Assembly (NCBI GenBank): GCA_964539395.1
Contig: CAZIIU010000003.1
Coordinates: forward strand, 1 to 64,000
Length of the DNA: 64,000 bases
Direction of reading: 5' to 3'
From: M55B112 sp964539395
GTDB taxonomy: Bacteria > Bacteroidota > Bacteroidia > Bacteroidales > GCA-2748055
The notes under the pieces are model-generated. The model searched no databases and was not told the DNA's origin. It saw only the letters and a list, made by a program, of their open reading frames with translations. Below, one piece after another: positions 22,851 through 31,833 of this stretch; the stretch's first letter is position 1, and every line of letters begins with the position of its first letter. The translations under genes were made by a program, and so were the position numbers.

Positions 22851-24425
22851 ATGGAACTGTTGTTAACAATGATGTTGCTCCAGGTTCCTTTGATTGGATG
22901 TATAATTATTGCTGCAGGAGGTCTGGTCATCGGATCTGTAGCAGCATACCTGATCACTCAGGCATCCATCAAAAGGAAGGGGAACAGGATCATTAAAGAA
23001 GCGGAGCAGGAGGCTGAAATGATAAAGCAGCGAAAAATGCTCCAGGCAAAAGAGAAGTTTTTGCAATTAAAGGCCGATCATGAAAAAATGATCACTGAAA
23101 AGGATGGAAAGCTTTCCAGCCGCGAAAATGAGATCAGGCAAAAAGAGTATGCGTTGTCCCAGAGATCAGAAAATCTTCTGGATAAAGAGAAAGATCTGGA
23201 AGCAATTCGTGACAATCTTTCCGTGCAACTTGATCTGGTTGAACGAAGAAAAGAGGAGCTGGAAAAAATTCACAAGCAGCAGGTTGATCAACTTGAAACT
23301 ATTTCAGGTTTATCAGCTGAGGAGGCTAAAAAACAGCTGGTCGAATCTTTAAAAGATGAGGCTAAAACTGATGCCATGTCCTACATCAATGAGATCATGG
23401 ATGAAGCAAAAATGACCGCCAGTCAGGATGCCCGGAAAGTGGTAATAGAAACAATACAACGTGTTGCCGCTGAGAATGCTATTGAAAATGCAGTCACGGT
23501 ATTTCATATCGATTCTGATGAAATGAAGGGACGCATTATCGGACGTGAAGGACGAAATATAAGAGCGCTCGAAGCTGCTACCGGTGTCGAGGTGATTGTT
23601 GACGATACCCCTGAGGCCATTATTCTTTCAGCATTTGATCCGATACGCAGGGAGATTGCCCGACTTGCACTTCATCAACTGGTAACCGATGGCAGGATCC
23701 ATCCGGCCAGGATTGAAGAGGTAGTGGAGAAAACAAAAAAGCAGATCGAAGAAGAACTCGTCGAAACAGGTAAACGTACTGCTATCGATTTAGGTATCCA
23801 TGGCCTACACCCGGAGTTGATCAGGTTGATCGGGAAAATGAAATACCGGTCCTCTTATGGACAGAACCTGCTTCAACACTCCAGGGAGGTGGCAAACCTT
23901 TCTGCTATCATGGCTGCTGAACTGGGCCTGAATCCCAAGCTGGCCAGGAGGGCAGGTCTATTACATGATATTGGCAAGGTGCCTGATGAGGAACCTGAAC
24001 TCCCGCATGCTGTATATGGAATGCGACTGGCTGAAAAGTTTAAGGAGAAACCTGAAGTTGTGAATGCCATCGGGGCCCATCATGATGAGACAGAGATGAC
24101 CACCCTTATTGCGCCAATTGTCCAGGTGTGTGATGCAATTTCCGGTGCACGGCCTGGTGCCCGACGCGAAGTTGTTGAATCCTACATTAAACGGCTGAAG
24201 GATTTGGAGGCAATGGCGCTCTCATATCCCGGGGTAATGAAAACCTATGCGATCCAGGCAGGCAGGGAGCTTCGAGTAATTGTAGGTAGCGAAAAGGTTA
24301 GCGATAAGGATGCAGAAAAACTCTCCTACGATATAGCCAAGAAGATTCAGGATGAAATGACCTATCCCGGACAGGTAAAAATAACGGTTATCAGGGAGAC
24401 CCGTGCAGTCAATTACGCAAAGTAG
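22851..24425 (+). CDS. rny: Ribonuclease Y
   Basis: The 524-residue protein has an N-terminal membrane helix (about 5-35), a long coiled coil (about 40-190), the KH domain GRIIGREGRNIRALEAATG at about 225-245, and the HD domain with LARRAGLLHDIGKVPDEE near 370. RNase Y is a membrane-bound endoribonuclease that starts mRNA decay. The gene begins 21 bases after the 6S RNA terminator-like T run, and a strong terminator follows. Confidence 0.97.
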   Translation: MELLLTMMLLQVPLIGCIIIAAGGLVIGSVAAYLITQASIKRKGNRIIKEAEQEAEMIKQRKMLQAKEKFLQLKADHEKMITEKDGKLSSRENEIRQKEYALSQRSENLLDKEKDLEAIRDNLSVQLDLVERRKEELEKIHKQQVDQLETISGLSAEEAKKQLVESLKDEAKTDAMSYINEIMDEAKMTASQDARKVVIETIQRVAAENAIENAVTVFHIDSDEMKGRIIGREGRNIRALEAATGVEVIVDDTPEAIILSAFDPIRREIARLALHQLVTDGRIHPARIEEVVEKTKKQIEEELVETGKRTAIDLGIHGLHPELIRLIGKMKYRSSYGQNLLQHSREVANLSAIMAAELGLNPKLARRAGLLHDIGKVPDEEPELPHAVYGMRLAEKFKEKPEVVNAIGAHHDETEMTTLIAPIVQVCDAISGARPGARREVVESYIKRLKDLEAMALSYPGVMKTYAIQAGRELRVIVGSEKVSDKDAEKLSYDIAKKIQDEMTYPGQVKITVIRETRAVNYAK

Positions 24426-24447
24426 ACTTATTAAAGCAGATATATAT

Positions 24448-24483
24448 AAAGATCTCACTGTCTAAAAGCGAGATCTTTTTTTT
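24448..24483 (+). terminator. Terminator after rny
   Basis: AAAGATCTC and GAGATCTTT pair around 13 bases and are followed by a T run reaching 24483. Confidence 0.85.
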
Positions 24484-24531
24484 AACTTCATGGCCTGAAC
24501 AGATCCTGGCTGGATCGAAAATAGATGTTTT

Positions 24532-25587
24532 GTGAAAAAAGTATTAGTTACAGGGACCGCCGGATTTATCGGTTATCACCTTACGAAAAAGCTTCTGGGC
24601 CTTGGATATGAAGTAGTGGGTCTTGATTCGATCAACGACTATTACGATATAAACCTGAAATACGATCGCATTGAAAACACGGGAATAATGCGGGCCGGAT
24701 TACAGTACGGAAAGATGTCTAATAGCACTACAGAGAGTGGCTATCGTTTTATGCAACTTCAACTTGAAGACAAAGAGCGGCTTGTAAAACTGTTCATGGA
24801 TGAACGGTTTAATGTAGTAATTAACCTTGCAGCTCAGGCAGGGGTAAGGTATAGCCTATCGCATCCGGAGGTATACATCGGTAGCAACATCAGCGGTTTC
24901 TTAAATATCCTGGAAGCATGCAGGTCCATGTCCGTTGAAAATCTGATCTATGCTAGCAGCAGCAGTGTATATGGATTAAATGCCGATATGCCATTCAAAG
25001 TGGGATCAAATGTTGATCACCCTGTAAGTCTCTATGCTGCAAGTAAGAAGAGTAATGAGCTGATGGCTCATACCTACAGCCATCTTTTTGGTATTCCAAC
25101 GATTGGTTTAAGGTTTTTTACTGTCTACGGGCCTTGGGGAAGACCTGATATGGCACTCTACCTGTTTACCGATGCCATTCTTAAGGGCAAACCTATTGAA
25201 GTTTTTAATCATGGTGATATGGAGCGCGATTTTACATATATTGATGACATCGTGGGGGGTATTTCGAAAATGGTTGATCATCCCCCAGTGGCAGATAAAA
25301 ACTGGAATCCGGAAAAACCAGATCCATCCTCCTCTTCAGCACCATACCGGCTCTATAATATCGGAAATAACAACCCTGTGAAATTACTCGATTTTATCCA
25401 TGCGATCGAACGAGAAACAGGCAGGCAGGCTGAGAAAATCATGAAACCATTGCAACCAGGCGATGTTAAAAAAACATGGGCTGATGTTGATGCCCTGGTG
25501 AATGATTATAATTATCGACCAGGGACTCCTGTTGAGGTGGGTATTAAAAACTTCATTAATTGGTACAGATCGTATTACAGGATATGA
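24532..25587 (+). CDS. NAD-dependent sugar epimerase, UDP-glucuronate 4-epimerase type
   Basis: The gene starts at GTG 24532 and encodes 351 residues. TGTAGFIGYHL is the NAD-binding GxxGxxG, YAASSSSVYG holds the catalytic Ser/Thr, and YAASKKSNE the Tyr-x3-Lys pair. GLRFFTVYGPWGRPDMALYLF and ERDFTYIDDIV are typical of CapI-type UDP-glucuronate 4-epimerases for capsule or LPS sugars. It ends 13 bases inside the convergent transglutaminase-like gene. Confidence 0.92.
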   Translation: MKKVLVTGTAGFIGYHLTKKLLGLGYEVVGLDSINDYYDINLKYDRIENTGIMRAGLQYGKMSNSTTESGYRFMQLQLEDKERLVKLFMDERFNVVINLAAQAGVRYSLSHPEVYIGSNISGFLNILEACRSMSVENLIYASSSSVYGLNADMPFKVGSNVDHPVSLYAASKKSNELMAHTYSHLFGIPTIGLRFFTVYGPWGRPDMALYLFTDAILKGKPIEVFNHGDMERDFTYIDDIVGGISKMVDHPPVADKNWNPEKPDPSSSSAPYRLYNIGNNNPVKLLDFIHAIERETGRQAEKIMKPLQPGDVKKTWADVDALVNDYNYRPGTPVEVGIKNFINWYRSYYRI

Positions 25588-26456
25588 TCTGTACTTCCCT
25601 TTCTGAGTATATCTATTAATTCCCTGATAAAAGAGGCCTTTTCTTCCATCCTTGAGGTTGAATATGCAAAGTGCAACCCCTCGGCTAACCGTGCAATGGT
25701 ATCGATATTGGAGCATGGACGCATATAGTCAGGATTTAACTCCATTTTTTGCTGCTTCAGAAAATGTTTCACTTCATCTCTGCCCAGTATTGTGCCCCGA
25801 CTATAGGGATTGATGTAGAACATGATGCCATCAGGGTCATTTATGTATCCCGGATCATGATAGCAGACCAGGAAATTATATGGAAGATCCACACAGTAGA
25901 TTGGCAATTGAAGCCTGGCTGCAATCTCCGCATATATCACAGAAAGAGTTACAGGCAATCCCTTACCTGTATCGAGTATATGATTGATAAAAAAAAGCTG
26001 GGGTGATTGCACCCCACGTACCGACCTGTTGAATTTATGGACATTGAAAAGAAAATGATTGATGATACGAACGTTCTCCATTGCCGTCAGCCGGTTACTC
26101 ATCTCAAGCCAGATCTGAGTACGTAATTCATCCAGTTTGCTGTCAATCTCATTGAATTGCAGCTCAGGGTAGTGCGACTTGGCAATAAGGTAGGCGCCGT
26201 ACACCAGTTGGTCCCCCCGACAATCGCTCCAGTCTTTTAGCTCCTTCCGGATTGCAGCCCGCTGAATAAGGAGAATTACATTTTCGATGCTCTCCTGCAA
26301 TCCAATATTTCCAGCTGATTCCCATTTATATTCAAGTATTTTGATCGCCGCTTCACCATACTCCAACAGCTTTTCGATCACCGGCATTTGAACCGATGCG
26401 TCCGGATCATCAAGCAATGAAACAAGTGCCTCTATCTCCTGGTTAGTTTTTATCAT
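25575..26456 (-). CDS. Transglutaminase-like protein of the SirB1 family
   Basis: The 293-residue protein has a HEAT-like helical N-terminus and the SirB1-type transglutaminase-like core: GKGLPVTLSVIYAEIAARLQLP, CVDLPYNFLVCYHD and IMFYINPYSRGTIL. The Cys of the usual active site is replaced or absent in this family, so enzymatic activity is doubtful. It overlaps the 3' end of the phosphorylase gene by 14 bases, indicating coupled translation, and overlaps the epimerase 3' end on the other strand. Confidence 0.85.
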   Translation of the reverse strand: MIKTNQEIEALVSLLDDPDASVQMPVIEKLLEYGEAAIKILEYKWESAGNIGLQESIENVILLIQRAAIRKELKDWSDCRGDQLVYGAYLIAKSHYPELQFNEIDSKLDELRTQIWLEMSNRLTAMENVRIINHFLFNVHKFNRSVRGVQSPQLFFINHILDTGKGLPVTLSVIYAEIAARLQLPIYCVDLPYNFLVCYHDPGYINDPDGIMFYINPYSRGTILGRDEVKHFLKQQKMELNPDYMRPCSNIDTIARLAEGLHFAYSTSRMEEKASFIRELIDILRKGSTDHIL

Positions 26457-27336
26457 TCTCCAATATACGTTGAAGCACCTCTTCTAAAAGAGTCAGCATT
26501 TGTAATTTATATTCAGTTAAAAAAGCCCCTGTAATCCTGTTTGCCAGAGCAATACAAATTGTCATGGCCTCATGACCAAGCAGTCGAGAAAGTCCATATA
26601 GCGCTGAACCCTCCATCTCGAAATTGTTGATCCGGAATTCACCTGATCTGAAACATGCTATTTTTTCAATATAAGCTGTATCGCTTACCTCTGCTCTGAT
26701 TGATCTCCCCTGTGGTGCGTAGAACCCGGGTGATGATAATGTGATACCTGAAAAATACTGTTCGCTCCAGGCTTTTTTTAATAGTTTTTCTGAAGCGTGT
26801 ATAAAGTAGGGTCGACTGTTCTTGTCATTCCACTGCATGTAGTCACTGAACGCGTTCCCAAGGTCCGGATCTGTAACATCATTGATACCATTGTAGAAAT
26901 AGATCAGGTTATCCAGTCCCCCCGAAATGGAGGAGAGTATTACACTGCCTGGTTCGATCTCAGCATGTAGTGCGCCACATGTTCCAATCCGCACCAGGTT
27001 AAGACTCGTTAATTGTTGCTTCACGGTCCTGCTGTTAAAGTCAATGTTTACCAATGCATCCAGTTCATTTACAACGATGTCTATGTTATCGGTGCCAATT
27101 CCGGTTGAAATCACAGAGACACGTCGTTTATTAAATGTGCCGGTATGGGTTACAAATTCACGGTTCTTTACCTTTACATCGATATTTTCAAATAGTGACG
27201 ACATGAGCTGAACCCTGCCGGGATCCCCAACAAGGAAAACCGTATCGGCAATTTCGCCGGGTTTCAGGTGGAGGTGATAAATCCTGTTATCTGAGGTCAA
27301 CACCAGTTCAGATTGCTCAATAGACCGCTTTTCCAT
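26443..27336 (-). CDS. Nucleoside phosphorylase (uridine phosphorylase-like)
   Basis: The 297-residue protein shows VFLVGDPGRV (phosphate-binding), STGIGTDN, VRIGTCGAL and the nucleoside-binding NFEMEGSALYGL. These are the landmarks of the PNP/UDP family. The overall layout is nearest to uridine phosphorylase, although the protein is longer, as often in Bacteroidota. It would salvage nucleosides in the cytoplasm. First gene of a two-gene operon. Confidence 0.9.
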   Translation of the reverse strand: MEKRSIEQSELVLTSDNRIYHLHLKPGEIADTVFLVGDPGRVQLMSSLFENIDVKVKNREFVTHTGTFNKRRVSVISTGIGTDNIDIVVNELDALVNIDFNSRTVKQQLTSLNLVRIGTCGALHAEIEPGSVILSSISGGLDNLIYFYNGINDVTDPDLGNAFSDYMQWNDKNSRPYFIHASEKLLKKAWSEQYFSGITLSSPGFYAPQGRSIRAEVSDTAYIEKIACFRSGEFRINNFEMEGSALYGLSRLLGHEAMTICIALANRITGAFLTEYKLQMLTLLEEVLQRILENDKN

Positions 27337-27456
27337 TCTTTTAATGGTTTGATAACAAAATTAATGTAATTTTGCAGGCAATGGGAACAGTTTATAAACA
27401 TTAAAAAACTGGTAGCTGTTTACAGATAATGGATTTAACAAACAAAAAAAAAGAGT

Positions 27457-28272
27457 ATGAACAAAAAAGCGCAATTCACTATTATAGCAGTAGCAGTGAT
27501 CGGAGTATTGCTTCTGATCTTTGGCAGCCAAATGTTTTATGTGATAAAACCAGGTGAACGTGCCGTGATCTTTAAAAAATTCGCAGGTGGACTGGATAAG
27601 GATAATATCTTTACACCGGGCTTTCACATTATTGCTCCATGGAACGATATGATCAAATACGATGTTCGTGAGCAGAAAAGTGAAGAAACTATGGATGTTC
27701 TTGATAAAGAGGGTCTTTCAGTTAACATCGACATTACTGTCATATTTAACCCTATGCACAATGCAATTGGTCATTTGCATGAAAATATCGGAGCCGACTA
27801 CGTCACGGTTATGGTTATTCCGAATGTAAGGTCATCCGTTCGTGCAGTTACCGGAAGATTTTCGGCAGAGGAGATATATTCAACAAAACGGGCAGAAGTG
27901 GAGATGGCTATTATTGAGGCTACCAGGAAAGCACTTGCTGCAAAGAATATTGACATGAAGGATCTTTTAATCAGGTCGATCATTCTTCCTGAAAAAATCA
28001 AGGATGCGATCGAATCAAAACTGCAACAGCAGCAGGAGGCGCTTGCCTACCAGTTTAGACTTGACAGGGAGAAGAGTGAAGCAGAACGCAAACGCATTGA
28101 GGCGCAAGGTATTTCTGATTATAACAGGTTGATCAGTGAATCGCTAACTGACAGGATTTTGCAGCAAAAAGGAATTGATGCCACACTGGAACTGGCGAAC
28201 TCGCCCAATTCAAAAATTGTTGTTATCGGAAGTGGTGATGATGGATTACCTTTGATATTGGGAAATAATTAA
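27457..28272 (+). CDS. Prohibitin-like SPFH / band 7 protein
   Basis: The 271-residue protein has a single N-terminal membrane helix (about 6-27), the SPFH domain (KPGERAVIFKKFAGG, SVNIDITVIFNP, SVRAVTGRFSAEEIYSTKR), a charged coiled coil (about 185-225), and a short C-terminal tail. It resembles prohibitins (LPEKIKDAIESKLQQQQEA), membrane scaffold proteins that form rings and often work with FtsH. The next gene, a DUF4293 membrane protein, lies 13 bases on. Confidence 0.92.
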   Translation: MNKKAQFTIIAVAVIGVLLLIFGSQMFYVIKPGERAVIFKKFAGGLDKDNIFTPGFHIIAPWNDMIKYDVREQKSEETMDVLDKEGLSVNIDITVIFNPMHNAIGHLHENIGADYVTVMVIPNVRSSVRAVTGRFSAEEIYSTKRAEVEMAIIEATRKALAAKNIDMKDLLIRSIILPEKIKDAIESKLQQQQEALAYQFRLDREKSEAERKRIEAQGISDYNRLISESLTDRILQQKGIDATLELANSPNSKIVVIGSGDDGLPLILGNN

Positions 28273-28285
28273 TCGCAATAGAGGC

Positions 28286-28744
28286 ATGCTACAGCGCAGT
28301 CAATCACTATACCTGTTTGTTGTTTTAATCCTTTCTATCCTTCTCTATACCGGACCACTGGCTTTTATAAACGCCGGAGAAGGGGGATATTATTTATACC
28401 ATTCAGGTGTGACTGACCTTTCGGGAGAGAAAATGGATGTGTCAACCTGGCCGCTTACTGTGATGATCACTGTTTCGGTACTTCTTTCATTTCTGACTAT
28501 CTTTTCGTACATGAAGAGGCCAAGGCAATTGAGATTAACGCTCTTCTTAATGTTTTTCAACCTGGGGTTTCTTGGTGTTGCGTACTATTTCGTAAAATAC
28601 GTTATGCATAATCTGGGAGGTGAACAGTTTGTCTTCCAGTGGAGGGCTGTTATTCCGCCTGTCATGCTGGTTCTGTTAATCATGGCTTTCAGGGGTATCA
28701 GAAAGGATGAACTGTTAGTGAAGGCATACGACAGGGTAAGATAG
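28286..28744 (+). CDS. DUF4293 family integral membrane protein
   Basis: The 152-residue protein starts MLQRSQSLYLFVVLILS, the characteristic start of the Bacteroidota DUF4293 family. It has four predicted membrane helices (about 7-27, 52-75, 82-102, 116-135) and a short charged tail. Function unknown. It follows the prohibitin-like gene closely and a strong terminator ends the unit. Confidence 0.85.
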   Translation: MLQRSQSLYLFVVLILSILLYTGPLAFINAGEGGYYLYHSGVTDLSGEKMDVSTWPLTVMITVSVLLSFLTIFSYMKRPRQLRLTLFLMFFNLGFLGVAYYFVKYVMHNLGGEQFVFQWRAVIPPVMLVLLIMAFRGIRKDELLVKAYDRVR

Positions 28745-28792
28745 GTGAAATAGCATACACGGATCGTGCTTCCGGGTAGGGTTGCTATAATG

Positions 28793-28830
28793 ATACTACG
28801 TCCGGCAAAACTGCCGAACGTAGTATTTTT
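28793..28830 (+). terminator. Bidirectional terminator between DUF4293 gene and pyrI
   Basis: A 15-bp stem with one mismatch (ATACTACGTCCGGCA / TGCCGAACGTAGTAT) around AAAC is followed by TTTTTAT, touching the stop of the convergent pyrI gene. Confidence 0.85.
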
Positions 28831-29284
28831 ATAGCATGTAAAGATTCTCACTCGATGTGATCTTTTCACAGTAGTGACATTTCAGCTTGACATTCTCCTT
28901 TGCAATAATTGTGAATTTTGTCTTAACGGTTTCACTGTTTGTAATACATTTAGGGTTTACGCATTTGATGATCCCTTCCACAGCATCCGGTATCTCAACT
29001 TTCATTTTTTCCACAACTTCATAATTCCTGATAATGTTCAGCTTTGCGGAGGGAGCAACAAGTGCGATCTTGTTAATATCGCCCGTATCAAAAAACACCT
29101 CTGATAACTTGATGATCCCTTTCTTGCCGAGCTTTTTACTTTCCAGGTTATTTCCGAAAGTCATCAGCTTGTCAAGCTTATCGAGCCCAAGAATAGAAAT
29201 AACCTTGAACAGACTGTTGGAGGTTATATGGTCAATCACTGTACCATCTTTTATGGCTGTCACGATGAGCTGTTTGTCTTTCAT
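28829..29284 (-). CDS. pyrI: Aspartate carbamoyltransferase regulatory subunit
   Basis: The 151-residue protein begins IVTAIKDGTVIDHITSN and has the four-Cys zinc site CVNPKCITN and KCHYCEK that contacts the catalytic subunit. GKKGIIKLSEVFF fits the nucleotide-binding domain. It makes the enzyme sensitive to pyrimidine and purine nucleotides. It lies 10 bases downstream of pyrB. Confidence 0.97.
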   Translation of the reverse strand: MKDKQLIVTAIKDGTVIDHITSNSLFKVISILGLDKLDKLMTFGNNLESKKLGKKGIIKLSEVFFDTGDINKIALVAPSAKLNIIRNYEVVEKMKVEIPDAVEGIIKCVNPKCITNSETVKTKFTIIAKENVKLKCHYCEKITSSENLYML

Positions 29285-29294
29285 AAAGGTTATC

Positions 29295-30203
29295 TTATTT
29301 AATTCCTAATATAGAGGTTATAATAGCCTGTCTTGTGTATACACCGTTCAGGGCCTGCTGAAAATAGTAAGCCTGAGGAGCATCGTCAACATCCAGGGCA
29401 ATCTCATTAACCCTGGGGAGGGGATGAAGCACTTTCATGTTTTTCCTTGATCCCCCAAGCATAGAACGCTGCAGGATATATACACTTTTTACGCGCTCAT
29501 ATTCAATGGGATCAGTAAATCGTTCCTGTTGTACCCGGGTCATATAAATGATGTCCGCCTCTCTCAGGTGGGTGTTGAAATCTTTGTTTTCAACATATTT
29601 TAACCCCTTCATATCAAGGTAAAGTTTATACTCTTCGGGCATCTTCAGTTCATCGGGAGAGATGAAATAGAAAGTGGTGTTGAACTCCGACATTGCAATC
29701 AGCAGGGAATGCACCGTTCGTCCATATTTCAGGTCACCCACAAGGAACAGATTCAAATTCTCGAGGGTACCCTGTGTTTTCCTGATGGAATAGAGATCAA
29801 GTAAAGTTTGCGTAGGATGTTGATTGGCACCGTCTCCGGCATTTATTATCGGTACGGATGCAAATTCACTGGCAAGTCTGGCTGCCCCTTCAAGAGGGTG
29901 CCGCATTATAATCAGGTCGCTATAACTGCTAACGATTCTGATTGAGTCTTTCAGGGTCTCTCCCTTAGATGTGCTTGTGGATGAGGAGTCGGAAAACCCC
30001 ACAATCCTTCCTCCCAGCCGGTTGATGGCCGTTTCGAAACTTAACCTTGTTCTCGTTGAAGGTTCGAAAAAGAGAGTTGCTATAACATGGTCCTTCAACA
30101 GGTCCTGTGTTGGATTTTTCTCAAATTCAGCCGCCAGGTCAAGGATCCTGATAAACTCCTCTTTTGAGAAGTCATTGATTGATACCAAACTTTTGTTCTT
30201 CAT
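29295..30203 (-). CDS. pyrB: Aspartate carbamoyltransferase catalytic subunit
   Basis: ATG 30203 (MKNKSLVSINDFSKEE) gives 302 residues, close to the family's roughly 308; a start at 30260 would add 19 residues without homology. FFEPSTRTRLSFETA holds the carbamoyl phosphate site, MRHPLEGAARL and GDGANQHPTQTLLDLY the substrate sites. It commits carbamoyl phosphate and aspartate to pyrimidine synthesis. Operon with pyrI. Confidence 0.97.
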   Translation of the reverse strand: MKNKSLVSINDFSKEEFIRILDLAAEFEKNPTQDLLKDHVIATLFFEPSTRTRLSFETAINRLGGRIVGFSDSSSTSTSKGETLKDSIRIVSSYSDLIIMRHPLEGAARLASEFASVPIINAGDGANQHPTQTLLDLYSIRKTQGTLENLNLFLVGDLKYGRTVHSLLIAMSEFNTTFYFISPDELKMPEEYKLYLDMKGLKYVENKDFNTHLREADIIYMTRVQQERFTDPIEYERVKSVYILQRSMLGGSRKNMKVLHPLPRVNEIALDVDDAPQAYYFQQALNGVYTRQAIITSILGIK

Positions 30204-30326
30204 ATATTTCCGTTCAGTTAATATACTGTTGCACTTTACCGGTTTTTTCAATGTCTCCAACAGAATCTTCTACAAAGATAGTATGCATACTACTACAAAT
30301 CCTCAATGTTAATAATATCTTAATAA

Positions 30327-30935
30327 TTATTCCGTTTCCAGTTTAATAAAACTACAACCCTCTATCTGCCCAAGTCTGCCCGTCACAGACTCCTCCTTTT
30401 CAAGCTCGACTAAAAAAACAAAGGTGCATGACAAGCTGAAATCCTGGTCAAGCATTTCCAGTTGATGCTCCTTTATAATTGACATAATATCATTCATTTG
30501 TGCATAATCAAAGTATACACGATATTTGTTCCTGATATATCTCCGAACAATACGACTTCCGGCTATAGCATTTCCGGCGGCAGTTCTGTATGCATTGATT
30601 AATCCGCCAACACCAAGCAATTTCCCTCCAAAATATCTGACTACCACGATTATAATATTGGTCAGATCGTATTTTTCAAGCTGATTGAGTATGGGCTTTC
30701 CTGCGCTGTTGGACGGTTCGCCGTCATCATTTGCTCGCACAATAGCAGGATCTGTTCCAATTTTCCAGGCATAACAATGATGATTTGCATCGTGATATCT
30801 TTTTCTGATCCGGTCCAGAACCTCTTTCACTTCATATTCATTCTGAACCGGGAAAGCAAGAGCGATAAATTTGCTGCCCCGATCTTTGAAATTACCTTCT
30901 GAAGGTCCACCTATAGTGCGATAGGATGCTTTCAT
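30327..30935 (-). CDS. YigZ / IMPACT family protein
   Basis: ATG 30935 (MKASYRTI), directly after the stop of the upstream transporter gene, gives 202 residues. The motif HHCYAWKIG, then RANDDGEPSNSAGKPIL and VRYFGGKLLGVGGLINAYR mark the UPF0029/IMPACT domain, followed by a DUF1949-like C-terminus. Members may act on ribosomes or translation stress; the role here is not known. Last gene of the dnaA - transporter - yigZ series. Confidence 0.93.
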   Translation of the reverse strand: MKASYRTIGGPSEGNFKDRGSKFIALAFPVQNEYEVKEVLDRIRKRYHDANHHCYAWKIGTDPAIVRANDDGEPSNSAGKPILNQLEKYDLTNIIIVVVRYFGGKLLGVGGLINAYRTAAGNAIAGSRIVRRYIRNKYRVYFDYAQMNDIMSIIKEHQLEMLDQDFSLSCTFVFLVELEKEESVTGRLGQIEGCSFIKLETE

Positions 30936-30936
30936 T

Positions 30937-31818
30937 TTATGCCATTGAAAAAAGGATAATTGCCAGTACCGATATTCCTGTACCAATCCAATTTATTGCG
31001 TGCAGTTTCTCTTTGAAAACTAAGAGTCCTGAAAGAACACTCAAACTTACAATACCAATATTGTTTGCTCCAAAAATGATTGAACTGTCAATCCGGGTAC
31101 CGCCTGTACCGACATAATTAAGCGCTGAGACCATCATAAAGATCGATCCGAAGTTAACAATTCCTAATAGTATCCCCCAACTCCATACCTTACCTTTTCT
31201 GAATTCCCTGACCCCCTTTTTTCTGAAAGGCATTATTGCCAAACCTGTGAGAAATGCCATGAAGAACAGTACTGCGCTAAACAGGGCTGTATTTTCATTA
31301 TGAACATATGTGTGTTGGGCAAATTTTACCAGGGAATCCACAATCCCCATTCCAATAAACAGAAGCAGTGGTATGAGCATTGTTTTTCTTTCTGAAGATG
31401 TTTTGCCCGGTTTATACACAGTTAGAAAAACACCTGTAAGTGCAGAAATTACCGCTAAACCCTTGATAGCATTTAACTTGTCGGAAGGATCGATGCATAT
31501 GGAGAATGCTATCGGGAATACCACGGACAACTTGCTGGCAACAGTAGTTATTGATATCCCTGCCTTTTCGGACGATCTGGCGACGATAAAGAACATAATG
31601 ATAAAGAGAAAACCAATGATTATTGAAACGGGAATCCAGGGTGAAGTCAAAATATCCGATACAGGAACCCTGTCGGTATTTATTAAAAGTCCGAGGACTG
31701 AAGCAACAAAATAGTTAATGACTATCACCGGAAAGGGAGTGATACCTCTCTGACCAAGAAACTTGAATACGAGAAATATTCCGGTTGAGGAGAGTATTGA
31801 CAGTCCAAGGTAAATCAT
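30937..31818 (-). CDS. EamA-type drug/metabolite transporter family permease
   Basis: The 293-residue protein consists of ten hydrophobic helices in two similar halves. Features such as VASKLSVVFPIAFSI and DSSIIFGANNIGIVSLSVLSGLLVFKEKL are typical of the DMT superfamily. The substrate is unknown. It starts 15 bases after dnaA and abuts the yigZ gene, so the three genes are probably cotranscribed. Confidence 0.88.
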   Translation of the reverse strand: MIYLGLSILSSTGIFLVFKFLGQRGITPFPVIVINYFVASVLGLLINTDRVPVSDILTSPWIPVSIIIGFLFIIMFFIVARSSEKAGISITTVASKLSVVFPIAFSICIDPSDKLNAIKGLAVISALTGVFLTVYKPGKTSSERKTMLIPLLLFIGMGIVDSLVKFAQHTYVHNENTALFSAVLFFMAFLTGLAIMPFRKKGVREFRKGKVWSWGILLGIVNFGSIFMMVSALNYVGTGGTRIDSSIIFGANNIGIVSLSVLSGLLVFKEKLHAINWIGTGISVLAIILFSMA

Positions 31819-31833
31819 GGCCTGCTTATCGGA